Shown: positions 17,305 through 25,857 of the stretch, piece by piece | Numbering within the stretch: the stretch's first letter is position 1 | How the letters are laid out: each line of letters starts with the position of its first letter | Program-made: the position numbers and the translations under genes | NCBI RefSeq assembly: GCF_008304605.1 | Contig: NZ_PIJY01000030.1 | Coordinates: 1 to 64,000, forward strand | Direction of reading: 5' to 3' | Source: Oceanobacillus polygoni | GTDB lineage: Bacteria; Bacillota; Bacilli; Bacillales; Amphibacillaceae | Length of the DNA: 64,000 bases | The notes under the pieces: model-generated | Databases searched by the model: none | Seen by the model: the letters and a program-made list of their open reading frames with translations, nothing else | What the model was told of the DNA's origin: nothing

Positions 17305-18806
17305 TGTGAACTGCTCCACTTAAATGTATAATGTGCTTTTCCAAGATCAAATTCATCTTCTTCTTTTAATGCGTAGACTTTGTATGGAACCATTGGAGCT
17401 CCGTTTAATTTAGAGCCATTTTTCGAACCTAAATCCTTAATACCAAAGCTTGAACCATCAATTTTAATAATTTCGGCATGAATTCTTGAAACACCAACAG
17501 CTGTATCAGGGTAGTTAACTGCCTCCTCGTTTCTGCCGATTAAGAAGTTATTTGCATTGATTGCAATCGTCTGCGGTGCTTCATCTGCTGTCGTCCGTAT
17601 AAGTGTAGCCGAAACGTCAACTTCCTTCTCCATTGTAGCAACGGAGAGATTAGACTCCTCTTCTAAAAGCACTGTATCTTCATTATCTGCTGCTAATAAA
17701 GTTGTATCTGCTTGTGTTGCAGCAAGTGGTGTAGCATTCGTTGGGCTAAATTGTGTTTGATACTGCTGTTTCGGTATTTGTACGTTAAATTGTTGCTGCT
17801 TTTGTCTTACTTTTTGTTCAGGTTTTGGTTGTTTAGTTACCGGTTTTTCCAGTGGTTGTGGTACTTCTGTCTCAACTGCAGCGACTCCTGGTCGCCAGAT
17901 TTTCCAAAATACAAATACGGCTACAATGACAACAACTGTTAATATACTGCTTGTTAACATTACCGCTGGATTTCTATACATGTCGTAAAGCTTCCAAATC
18001 AGAGCTATCGCTAGTAATGAACCCATAATAAGATATACTTTCGTTCTTGAAGTAAGCGGCGGTAGTTTCTTTTTTACTTTTTTCTTCGTCATACTTTGGC
18101 TGCCAGCGACAATCGGTTCTGGATGTGACTGATCTGCTGTGTTTTGATTTTCCGTAAAGCTTCCTTCCATCTGATTGCCATTCGTATATTCATGATTTGA
18201 ATACATTTGGTTGACATTAGAACGAAGCGAGATCAATTCTAATAATAATGTTTTTAATCCACTTAAACTAAAGGATGCGTTTTTAATGTAGTTCAAAATA
18301 CTTTTAAATTCGTTTCCTTGAAGTCCGTCAATTTCACCAGCGACATCTGTTAGTAGTTTTTTCATGTCATCTGTTACACTGTTCGTTTTCTCAAGATCGA
18401 TCACTGGTAAATAGGTTAGATATACGTCGCTCGGATTTTGCCCGATAAATAGAAATTCCATTTGTAAGATATAATTTTTCTGATCAAGCATATAAGAGCT
18501 TGCTTCCTCAAGTGTATTGATAAGGGAAAGAAATAATTGATAGTAATCATTCATCGTAGCCTTATTGTCACGAAAGTAGGAAATTAACTTTTGCTTCGAA
18601 TTAATATCATAATGAAGCTTCGTAACCAAGTCGATATTCTCCAATGCCATTGGCAGCATATGTGGTATTCGATTAGACTGAATCATCTTTAACTGAACAG
18701 CGTTTAAATTGTCTGCCGTTAATTTTTTGTTGTCTTTTCTAGAGAATACGATTGATTGACCATTTTCGGTCGAATAATCATACTCCAAATTGTAGATTGT
18801 TCCCAT
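17301..18806 (-). CDS. FHA domain protein with N-terminal DUF6382-like domain
   Basis: The 501-aa membrane protein has an N-terminal DUF6382-like domain (about residues 1-195), then a linker and two membrane segments (about 253-300). A Gln/Lys/Pro-rich stretch follows, and a C-terminal FHA domain (about 405-495) with LIGRNEEAVNY, VSRIHAEI and DLGSKNGSKLNG. FHA domains bind phosphothreonine, so it is the likely reader of the kinase/phosphatase pair downstream. Proteins of this DUF6382-FHA layout occur with Tad pilus genes in Firmicutes (family knowledge, from memory). It starts the phosphosignalling part of the locus. Confidence 0.88.
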   Translation of the reverse strand: MGTIYNLEYDYSTENGQSIVFSRKDNKKLTADNLNAVQLKMIQSNRIPHMLPMALENIDLVTKLHYDINSKQKLISYFRDNKATMNDYYQLFLSLINTLEEASSYMLDQKNYILQMEFLFIGQNPSDVYLTYLPVIDLEKTNSVTDDMKKLLTDVAGEIDGLQGNEFKSILNYIKNASFSLSGLKTLLLELISLRSNVNQMYSNHEYTNGNQMEGSFTENQNTADQSHPEPIVAGSQSMTKKKVKKKLPPLTSRTKVYLIMGSLLAIALIWKLYDMYRNPAVMLTSSILTVVVIVAVFVFWKIWRPGVAAVETEVPQPLEKPVTKQPKPEQKVRQKQQQFNVQIPKQQYQTQFSPTNATPLAATQADTTLLAADNEDTVLLEEESNLSVATMEKEVDVSATLIRTTADEAPQTIAINANNFLIGRNEEAVNYPDTAVGVSRIHAEIIKIDGSSFGIKDLGSKNGSKLNGAPMVPYKVYALKEEDEFDLGKAHYTFKWSSSQ

Positions 18807-18871
18807 TCTTCTTCCTCCTAAACGAATATGTACTAAATAAAAATGAATAAATGATTGTTTTCCAGATAGCC

Positions 18872-19063
18872 TTAAAAGAACGCATAATAATAAACTGCAA
18901 TAATCGCCGGGGCAACAGCATACATAAAGGGAAAACGCGTTGCTTTTGTTACTTTATATTCTTCCAGTTTCCTAAAATCACGGGATAATAAAGAACCGAA
19001 AAGTTGAAAAACAGCAGTTGTTAATTTTTTCATGAATGTTTTTGTAAATAATAGAATAATAAT
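18872..19063 (-). pseudogene. C-terminal remnant of a third prepilin peptidase
   Basis: Reading the minus strand from 19063 gives AIIILLFTKTFMKKL, later RKLEEYKVTKATRFPFMYAV, and a stop at 18872. This matches the last about 60 residues of the prepilin peptidase encoded at 21217 (ALILLFTKTFMQKM, KLEDYKKNKATRFPFMYAV). The N-terminal half with the catalytic aspartates is missing and the fragment begins at the stop of a broken lipoprotein gene. It has no start codon of its own and is probably dead. Confidence 0.85.
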
Positions 19064-19065
19064 AG

Positions 19066-19696
19066 CTAGTTTGCTTCTGTTGCATCAAATTCCCATGTCA
19101 ATTTACTCTCGTAATCTTCAAACCCAAAATAAATAATATACGTATCTACTTCATAGTCTGCATTCAAAACTACATTTCCTGTTCGCTCTTCTCCAGGATC
19201 AGTTGGTGGCTGTTTATTCATGGCTTCATCAATAACAATGGATGTGTCTCCTCTTCCTAGTAACTCCCCTGCATTTGCAAAACCATCATTCTTAAGTTTT
19301 ATCTCGATCTTCACCAGCAACAATGTCAGGATAAGCAAACCCTTGCCTGGGATACCAACTTCCCCATGATTTTTCATCGTAAAATTTCCAATAACAAAAA
19401 CATCGTCTTCGGAATTATGTCCAACTGGTTCCTGACCGTCAATTTCGCGTGTGATTTCAACTGAATTTAGTGTGATCTCTAATATATTTCTGTTAGCCCA
19501 ATCAATAACCCAGCCTGTTTCACCAATAGATAGTCCTAATTGGTCTTTAATTCTTACTGGGTCTTCTCTTTCAATTAATTCTTCTGGAACTGGATTGACT
19601 CTGCAGCTTCCTCATCATTTTCACCATCCGCTCCACAAACAGCTAGTATTGTAATTCCAATTAAAAGTGATAGTTAGTAACGGAAATTTTATGCAT
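19066..19696 (-). pseudogene. Frameshifted DUF4352-type lipoprotein gene
   Basis: An ATG at 19696 with a GGAGG site opens a frame that stops after ten codons. A lipobox-like ILAVCGADG appears in another frame, then QLGLSIGETGWV and ILEITLNSVEIT (as in the intact lipoproteins downstream in this cluster) in another. A further shift leads to an open 103-codon end (19066-19377). At least three frame changes are needed to join the pieces, so this is a decayed paralogue and not a sequencing slip. The 103-codon frame alone has no credible start site. Confidence 0.75.
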
Positions 19697-19802
19697 TGCA
19701 AATACCTCCATTCTATGTTCATTTTTTATTTAGTTTGATTTTATATGTACTAATCGATTTGAAAATATTATCGATAGTCTGGACTAAATTTTTTATGTAT
19801 GT

Positions 19803-19833
19803 ACTGCACGTTCTTTAAAAAGAAGCGTGCAGT
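19803..19833 (-). terminator. Hairpin after DUF4352 lipoprotein gene
   Basis: Eight-base perfect arms ACTGCACG and CGTGCAGT with a 15-base loop, about 25 bases past the stop codon. A related hairpin follows the paralogous gene at 20572. Confidence 0.6.
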
Positions 19834-19856
19834 GTGTTTGTTGATTTAAATTGAAA

Positions 19857-20492
19857 TTACTCTGCTTCTTCCGCTGGGATAACCCATGTTACTTGGTTAC
19901 TAGACCCTGAACCAGCAATACCAGTTCGAAGACGGAAGTAATAATTTTCTCCTTCATATATCTCTGTAACAAATTGACCTGATACTTCTTCACCAGGAGC
20001 TAGTTCGCCCGTCATTTCTTCTACACTATCAAAGCTCTCCGCATAATTTTGGTAACCTGTCATCTCAAGATTATCCGTAACTTCTAAGCCATAAAGTAAA
20101 TCCTGTACAGATTGTGTATCGTCACCAGTATTTTTAACGGTTATATCGAGCAATATATATGCATCTAGTTGAGAAGTATTACCGTCTAGTTCATCTAACA
20201 CTTGAGCTTCATCCAATGTAATTTCATATGTTGTTAAGTCAGAATCAAATCTTCCAGTTTCTCCAATTGATAAATCTTCTTGATTTTCAGTTCCCATTGT
20301 GAATCCGCCACTATTTGAATCATTGTCGGTATTTTCTTCTGTACTATCCTCTTCTGTTTCATTTTCTTCAATATTTTCATTCTCAACTTCATTCGTTGAT
20401 ACTGAGTTATCATTCCCGCTACAAGCACTCAATAATAAACCACTTATAAACAATAGCGTCAGCAATAGATTTGCATTTTTAATTTGTCTCAC
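19857..20492 (-). CDS. Lipoprotein with DUF4352-type domain
   Basis: A 211-aa predicted lipoprotein: signal peptide with lipobox LLSAC (Cys about residue 24), an Asn/Glu/Asp/Thr/Ser-rich linker to about residue 65, then a beta-rich domain with SIGETGRFDSDLTTYEITL and LDITVKNTGDDTQSV, as in DUF4352/telokin-like proteins. It is a close tandem paralogue of the product at 20572 (shared SFDSVEEMTGEL and NQVTWVIP-EEAE endings). The GTG start at 20492 is tentative. It is probably exported and lipid-anchored outside the membrane. The role in the pilus locus is unknown. Confidence 0.85.
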   Translation of the reverse strand: MRQIKNANLLLTLLFISGLLLSACSGNDNSVSTNEVENENIEENETEEDSTEENTDNDSNSGGFTMGTENQEDLSIGETGRFDSDLTTYEITLDEAQVLDELDGNTSQLDAYILLDITVKNTGDDTQSVQDLLYGLEVTDNLEMTGYQNYAESFDSVEEMTGELAPGEEVSGQFVTEIYEGENYYFRLRTGIAGSGSSNQVTWVIPAEEAE

Positions 20493-20517
20493 CTCTCGCT
20501 TTACTAAACTCCATGTA

Positions 20518-20555
20518 CATACTTCACGATTCTGGAAATAGATTCGTGCAGTATG
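20518..20555 (-). terminator. Hairpin after second DUF4352 lipoprotein gene
   Basis: Imperfect arms built around CACGA and TCGTG with outer CATACT and AGTATG. It is followed by the same GTTTGTT context as the hairpin at 19803, which shows that the terminator was duplicated with the gene. Confidence 0.5.
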
Positions 20556-20571
20556 TTTGTTTACCTAATAA

Positions 20572-21192
20572 TTACTCAGCTTCTTCTACGGGAATAACCC
20601 ATGTTACTTGGTTACTAGAAACAGAATCTGCAATTCCCAAACGAAGACGAAAGTACTGAGTTTCTCCTTCAGTAATTTCTGTTATCCATTGTCTAGAAAC
20701 TTCCTCTCCTAGTTCAAGTTCACCAGTCATTTCTTCAACACTATCAAAACTTTCTGCATAATCTTGATAACCTGTTCTATCGAGATCACTCGTAACTTCT
20801 AATCCATACAATAAGTCTCGAACAGATTGAGTTTCGTCACCAGTGTTCTTAACCGTTAAATCTAAAATGATAATTCCAGCAAATTGAGAGATAGTTCCAT
20901 CCAGTTCTTCCACAATTTCTACACTATTTAGTGTTATCTCATAAGTTGTCAAATCTGAATCGAATTTACCTGTATCACCAATCGATAAGTCTTCTTGGTC
21001 TTCAGTACCCGTAGTGAACCCACCATTATTTGAATCGTTGTCGGTATCTTCTTCCGTGTTATCCTCTTCTATTTCGGCAGACTGGTTTGTTTCTGTTGTT
21101 CCATTGTCTACCTCTTTAGATGGTTCTGAATCATCACTACTACAATGACCCAACAATAGAGTACTGATAAACAAGACCGTTAATATTTGCAA
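20572..21192 (-). CDS. Lipoprotein with DUF4352-type domain, frame uncertain at its start
   Basis: Paralogue of the 19857 product: signal peptide, LLLGHC lipobox (His before the Cys is atypical), acidic linker, then SIGDTGKFDSDLTTYEITL and LDLTVKNTGDETQSV. The open frame begins at a TTG at 21192 that has no ribosome site at a usable distance. A good GGAG site and ATG lie at 21202 but are one base out of frame, separated from the TTG by seven A. Loss of one A would restore MKK followed by the signal peptide. So expression needs slippage, or the gene is freshly inactivated, or the read has a homopolymer error. Confidence 0.75.
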   Translation of the reverse strand: MQILTVLFISTLLLGHCSSDDSEPSKEVDNGTTETNQSAEIEEDNTEEDTDNDSNNGGFTTGTEDQEDLSIGDTGKFDSDLTTYEITLNSVEIVEELDGTISQFAGIIILDLTVKNTGDETQSVRDLLYGLEVTSDLDRTGYQDYAESFDSVEEMTGELELGEEVSRQWITEITEGETQYFRLRLGIADSVSSNQVTWVIPVEEAE

Positions 21193-21216
21193 TTTTTTTC
21201 ATTATGTCTCTCCTCA

Positions 21217-21735
21217 TCAAATAATTGGATATATGTAAGTGATAACAACTGCGGGAACTACTGCGTACATAAATGGAAACCTTGTAGCCTTGTTTTTTTT
21301 ATAATCCTCTAATTTACTATAATCTTTCATATAGAATGAATCCCTTAAATGAAAAAACGCATTAATCATTTTTTGCATAAATGTTTTAGTAAATAATAAA
21401 ATTAATGCACTAAGTATTCCCGCAAATATAATTGAAATAAGCATCATATTGACCACCATATCAAAGCCTACTAAAGAACCAATGGCGCCAAAGAGCTTCA
21501 CATCACCTGCCCCAATTGCTTTAAAGATATACAAGATTAAGAAAATCCCACCCGCAGTTAATAAACCAAGAAGAGCAAATAGAAGACCACCAAATCCATC
21601 TGCAATGAAATGATAAATTATCCCGATAACTGCCCCACCAGCTGTTAGCCAGTTCGGAAGTTTTTGATTTTTAATATCGGAGATGAAAGCAATGATTAGA
21701 AATAGAAATAGTATATAATCATGAACCCCGAGCAT
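21217..21735 (-). CDS. Type IV prepilin peptidase (A24 family, TadV/CpaA-like)
   Basis: A 172-aa polytopic membrane aspartic protease, the short CpaA-type form without the methylase domain. The two catalytic aspartates are in ISDIKNQKLPNWLT (about residue 20) and AIGAGDVKLFGA (about residue 90). It should cleave the Flp pilin and TadE-like precursors of this locus. A second intact copy lies just upstream at 21813 and a dead third one at 18872. The 3' part (ATRFPFMYAVVPA) is shared by all three. Confidence 0.92.
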   Translation of the reverse strand: MLGVHDYILFLFLIIAFISDIKNQKLPNWLTAGGAVIGIIYHFIADGFGGLLFALLGLLTAGGIFLILYIFKAIGAGDVKLFGAIGSLVGFDMVVNMMLISIIFAGILSALILLFTKTFMQKMINAFFHLRDSFYMKDYSKLEDYKKNKATRFPFMYAVVPAVVITYIYPII

Positions 21736-21812
21736 CTGCCTCTCCCTTTCTCGTAACTAGAAAACTTCCTTTACAGTCCTGTACCTTATAAAAAAATGAA
21801 ATGAAACAATAC

Positions 21813-22325
21813 TTAAATGAATAGAAAGGTGTAAGCTAATATAACCCCTGGAAGGACTGCATACATAAAAGGGAAAGAAATAATTTTGGATTCTTTGTCA
21901 ATTACGGCAAATTGTTTATTCCACTTTCTATTGAGGAAACGGATACCTTTATTATATAAAATATACAGCTTTGTTCTAGTGATTATTAATAGTAGTATAC
22001 CAATTATCCCTCCACAAACAATGGAATACATAAGGATATATAATACGATTTGAATCCCTACAAATGCACCTATTGCAGCAAATAGCTTCACATCACCTGC
22101 GCCAATTGCTTTAAAACCATAAAGTATTAGGCATACCACTGTTGCAACTATTAAACCAAAAACGGAGAATAGGAATCCATCAATACCATTGGTAACTAGG
22201 TGCAAAATAAATGCAAACAAGACCCCACCTGCTGTTAACCAATTTGGTATTTTTCGGACTCTAATATCCCATAAAAATGCAATTATAATAAATAAAAAGA
22301 GAAAATAATCATTCATTTGCAACAT
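21813..22325 (-). CDS. Second type IV prepilin peptidase (A24 family)
   Basis: A 170-aa paralogue of the 21217 product with the same layout: LWDIRVRKIPNWLT with the first catalytic Asp, KAIGAGDVKLFAA with the second, several membrane segments, and ISFPFMYAVLPG near the end. Two intact peptidases side by side could divide substrates (Flp pilin against the larger TadE/TadG-like proteins) or be redundant. The sequence does not say which. Confidence 0.92.
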   Translation of the reverse strand: MLQMNDYFLFLFIIIAFLWDIRVRKIPNWLTAGGVLFAFILHLVTNGIDGFLFSVFGLIVATVVCLILYGFKAIGAGDVKLFAAIGAFVGIQIVLYILMYSIVCGGIIGILLLIITRTKLYILYNKGIRFLNRKWNKQFAVIDKESKIISFPFMYAVLPGVILAYTFLFI

Positions 22326-22360
22326 GTGTTCACCTTACCTACGTATTATTCTGCTTCAAA

Positions 22361-22936
22361 TTAATATCCGCCAATCCAAAGTCGTTCATATGCCTGCTTT
22401 TTAATTGTTATCGTCCTATCAACAAATGGTACAGTTAAATCCAAATCATAAGATGCCGTAATACCAATGTACGAATCAGTACCACCATTGATGGATCGTG
22501 GTAATTCAACTTCAACATTTAAACTAGACTCCGTTACTGAATTAGAATTCATATTTTTTGCAAATTTCTCTTGAACGATTGGAGTTAAAACTGATGTTCC
22601 AAGCTCATCAAAATAATTTGAACTAGAAGGATCAAAATCCAAAAACTCTTTTAACGATGTGCCAACTACTTTCTCAACGTCTTCCAAACTAATAATATCA
22701 GTACTGATACCAGAAAGTTTATCGCTTGCAAGATTCTCGATTTGGTTTGATAGAATCGTTATCGGATAAGCATGTGTTGATAGGATTTGTGCTGTTTCAG
22801 ATACAGACTTGTTCAGTGCAATTTCTGCCACAGAGATACGGATGATAGAAGCCATAAAAACAATAAATAACATAAAGAACGGTAAAACTAGTGCAGCTTC
22901 CAGTGTAATACTTCCATTTTCACTTTTAAATCGCAT
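22361..22936 (-). CDS. TadE-like pseudopilin
   Basis: A 191-aa protein with a short basic leader and SENGSITLEAALVLPFFML. This is a prepilin-type cleavage site after Gly with Glu at position +5, followed by a hydrophobic helix. The rest is an extracytoplasmic domain ending in a basic KQAYERLWIGGY. It fits the TadE/TadF minor pilin family and follows the lipoprotein gene at 23023 in the same operon direction. Confidence 0.85.
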   Translation of the reverse strand: MRFKSENGSITLEAALVLPFFMLFIVFMASIIRISVAEIALNKSVSETAQILSTHAYPITILSNQIENLASDKLSGISTDIISLEDVEKVVGTSLKEFLDFDPSSSNYFDELGTSVLTPIVQEKFAKNMNSNSVTESSLNVEVELPRSINGGTDSYIGITASYDLDLTVPFVDRTITIKKQAYERLWIGGY

Positions 22937-23022
22937 TCTACATCCTCCAAACAGAACTTATAAACCAGAACTATTCTTAGTATTATAAGAATAGCTCCAG
23001 TATGATCGTCTACATTTCCCTG

Positions 23023-23679
23023 TTATTCAGCTTCCTCTTGCGTAAATTCAAAAGCAACTTCATTAGAAAGGTCAGAAAAATTGCGTCCTGTATTTAACAC
23101 ATATAAATCATTAACCGGCAGATCATACAATAAAACTCCTGTATGAGATTCCCCGGGTGCTATTTCTGGCCATTCTTCTGCAACACCATCAATATAAAAC
23201 CAAGCAAATCCAGTTGATTCTCTATCAGTAGATAAGAATGTATTACCTAATGCATCTGTACCAGAAAGTGGTTCATTAGTCAGGTTTTTAACTGTCACGT
23301 CAACAAGTACATAATTTCCTTCTCGTGTTGGCTCACCAGCAACTTCTTCTTGAATTTCGACTGAATTTAAAGTAATCTCATATTCGGCAAAGTTGTTTCC
23401 AATATGTCCTGTATCACCAATACCTAAACCTTCTTGATCCTCGGGGAATTCTCCACTGTTTTCTGAAGATGATTCAGTTGTCTCATCTTCTTGAGTATTT
23501 TGTTCACCTTCAGAATTATCTTCTTCGTCTTCATTCTCGGTAGCATCTTCCTCAGGTGATTCTGATGTTCCTTCTTCCGTAACTGGATCCACTTCTTCAC
23601 CTTGTTCTTCATTATTACAAGCTACGAGCAAGCTTGTTAATAATGCTATAGAAAACAGAGCCATACACAGTCGTTTCAT
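23023..23679 (-). CDS. Lipoprotein with DUF4352-type domain
   Basis: A 218-aa predicted lipoprotein: signal peptide with LLVAC lipobox (Cys about residue 21), a long acidic Glu/Asp/Ser linker to about residue 85, then GIGDTGHIGNNFAEYEITLNSVEIQEEV and VDVTVKNLTNEPLSG. It is the most diverged of the intact lipoprotein paralogues in the cluster and lies between two pseudopilin genes, which ties the family to the pilus operon and not to a passing insertion. Confidence 0.87.
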   Translation of the reverse strand: MKRLCMALFSIALLTSLLVACNNEEQGEEVDPVTEEGTSESPEEDATENEDEEDNSEGEQNTQEDETTESSSENSGEFPEDQEGLGIGDTGHIGNNFAEYEITLNSVEIQEEVAGEPTREGNYVLVDVTVKNLTNEPLSGTDALGNTFLSTDRESTGFAWFYIDGVAEEWPEIAPGESHTGVLLYDLPVNDLYVLNTGRNFSDLSNEVAFEFTQEEAE

Positions 23680-23700
23680 ATCATATTCCTCCTGTCTTAT

Positions 23701-25845
23701 TTAGTAAGAGTAGTCTATTTCCGTATCGATATAGTATCTGCCATTTCTTACTTGACCCTCTAATATATTTGTGGTTCCAAGCATGTCAATGATTCCTGGA
23801 AGAAACCACAAATCAATTGAAGCTTCTGCATTTGCTGTTGCATAGACTGGTGCATCTACTAAATCATCAGATGATTTATGGTCAATGACAGACTGTATTC
23901 GAGTGATACGTTCATCATCCGGATCAGAATGCAGAAATAAGAAAAGCCTTAGATAAAATTTATAATCTGTTGAGAATGATCTAACTCCTCTAGTTTTCAG
24001 TAATGGAACTTCCTCACCTTTAGTCAATTTTGTAATATCATTTACTGTCTCGGTAAAAGACCAACCCACTGCGGCTATAAATTTTGGTAACGGATGTAGA
24101 ACCCTTTGCACTACTGGTTGTGAAAACGAGGAAATAAAATTAAATGCAAATCTGGTTGCTGATAATTCCAATAATGCATTTGCATAATTTAATCCCGCTA
24201 CATGATGACCATATAAAATATATTCCACTTCTCTATTTATAAATAGAAAATTTTCCGGATAACTGCCAGGTTCCATTATACCTAAACTGTCATCTGCTTC
24301 AAATCTCGTAAGAATATACTCGTTGATATATGCTTTATTTCTAATATCAGTGGATAAATCCCCAAGACTCTTAAATAAATTTGATACGATGTCAAATGCA
24401 TCAGATGCACTTTCTTCAGGATCTTCCAAGTCAAGGTTTCCAGGGTTGTTTAACGAAGCATTGCCATAGGTTTGAACTAATGATTCTAAGTCAGTATAAA
24501 CACCGATATCCTGCGTAAAAGCAATTCCTTTTTGAAGAATATCTTTTATTTTTCCAAGCTCTCTCAATGCATCTGAAAGACCCCCACCATCTTCTCCACC
24601 ATCAACTCCAGTGTCTGTTTCCTCATAATTATTATCAATATATTTCCTGGCTTCATCTGTATCATTCAATGCTGTATTAAACTTACTGATAATATTATTG
24701 AATGGTGGACGAAAAGCTGTTAAATCAAATTCAAGTATCTCAGATAATGTTTCAATTTGATATTTTACATATGGCAAAAGCCTTGTCGATGCTCCTGGCT
24801 GACCACCATCATCAACGCTATCCAAAGCCTCTTCAATATTAGAACGAGCTGTTGTGAAAAAAGAGCTATCCAATACATAATCGTTTATCATATCCGTTAA
24901 TTCACTTATTTCATTTTCAACTTCGGACATGGAGCTATCACTACATTGACTATCGGAAAGATCGCCATACTTTCCTTCAACTTCTTCTCTTGTATCATCA
25001 ATTTTTTCCTGAATTGCTTCATTAATTTCCATTGCATTGTTTAAATCAACAATAGCAGCTTCTAATTCCGTTTTATTTGTATTTGCCGCATCACGGATAT
25101 CGTTTAATAGATTCCTAAGATCATCCTCAAACTCTGAATCTTCATCATCTAAATATGTTGGAAAATGATCGATCGCATTACCAAGATTATTTAAGTTCGG
25201 ATAGGTAGATGCATTAGTACCATTAACCTTATTATCAACAGCATCTAATTCATTATAGGCATTCTTCATATGGTTGATTGCTTTTTCCATTTCTGCGTCT
25301 CTATCTTTAACTAAGTCGTTGACATCCTTGGAAATATCAACATATATTTCTGCTTCCATCATGGTGCAGGAATAAGGCAGGATACCATCTAATATAACTT
25401 TCCCAAACTCTATCGGTGCAGTGTATTTCATATCCTCTAATATCTGGTGTTTAACAATTTCCTTATTAGAAAAAGTACGCCCAGAATCGGGAGTAAAGCT
25501 AGTACTCTCCATTTTTGTATCAACAAATTTGTAATAGCCATCTTCTTCTACTTGTAAATTATTTTCAAATACATTCTCAAATATTACTCCTGGATCTTCA
25601 GCATTTTCATTGATTATAAACAATCCCTTATTCTGTACATCCTTATTATAGGAAGAGAATGCAGAACGAATTGCGCTTTTGGCAGCCTGTTCCACTTGGT
25701 TCTCCGCCACCATTATTCGAACAAAATCTATTAGTACTGCATTAAATAAGAATAGTAAGAGGGTAACTATAATAACGTAAATAGAAACAGCTCCATTTTC
25801 CTTCACTAAAAGGTGCCGAAATGCTGTTTTTAATTTCTTCTTCAA
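23701..25845 (-). CDS. Large TadE/TadG-like protein (DUF5702-like)
   Basis: A 714-aa protein with a prepilin-like start (KENGAVSIYVIIVTLLLFLF: Gly at the cut site but Tyr where the others have Glu) and one N-terminal helix. A large extracytoplasmic region follows, rich in predicted helix (Asp/Asn/Glu-rich, roughly residues 170-520, coiled-coil-like), and then a C-terminal region with aromatic residues. It resembles the DUF5702 proteins of Firmicute Tad loci. The size suggests a structural or adhesin-like pilus component. No catalytic motif is visible. Confidence 0.8.
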   Translation of the reverse strand: MKKKLKTAFRHLLVKENGAVSIYVIIVTLLLFLFNAVLIDFVRIMVAENQVEQAAKSAIRSAFSSYNKDVQNKGLFIINENAEDPGVIFENVFENNLQVEEDGYYKFVDTKMESTSFTPDSGRTFSNKEIVKHQILEDMKYTAPIEFGKVILDGILPYSCTMMEAEIYVDISKDVNDLVKDRDAEMEKAINHMKNAYNELDAVDNKVNGTNASTYPNLNNLGNAIDHFPTYLDDEDSEFEDDLRNLLNDIRDAANTNKTELEAAIVDLNNAMEINEAIQEKIDDTREEVEGKYGDLSDSQCSDSSMSEVENEISELTDMINDYVLDSSFFTTARSNIEEALDSVDDGGQPGASTRLLPYVKYQIETLSEILEFDLTAFRPPFNNIISKFNTALNDTDEARKYIDNNYEETDTGVDGGEDGGGLSDALRELGKIKDILQKGIAFTQDIGVYTDLESLVQTYGNASLNNPGNLDLEDPEESASDAFDIVSNLFKSLGDLSTDIRNKAYINEYILTRFEADDSLGIMEPGSYPENFLFINREVEYILYGHHVAGLNYANALLELSATRFAFNFISSFSQPVVQRVLHPLPKFIAAVGWSFTETVNDITKLTKGEEVPLLKTRGVRSFSTDYKFYLRLFLFLHSDPDDERITRIQSVIDHKSSDDLVDAPVYATANAEASIDLWFLPGIIDMLGTTNILEGQVRNGRYYIDTEIDYSY

Positions 25846-25857
25846 AATTACCCTCCT

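Noticed and set aside
14033..18806. Complete type VII secretion locus
   Set aside because: Only the EssB-like protein has a type VII relation; no EssC, EsxA/WXG100, YukD or EsaA gene is visible in the window.
19066..19377. 103-codon frame as an intact gene
   Set aside because: The reading upstream continues the same ancestral protein in other frames, and the frame has no proper start site.
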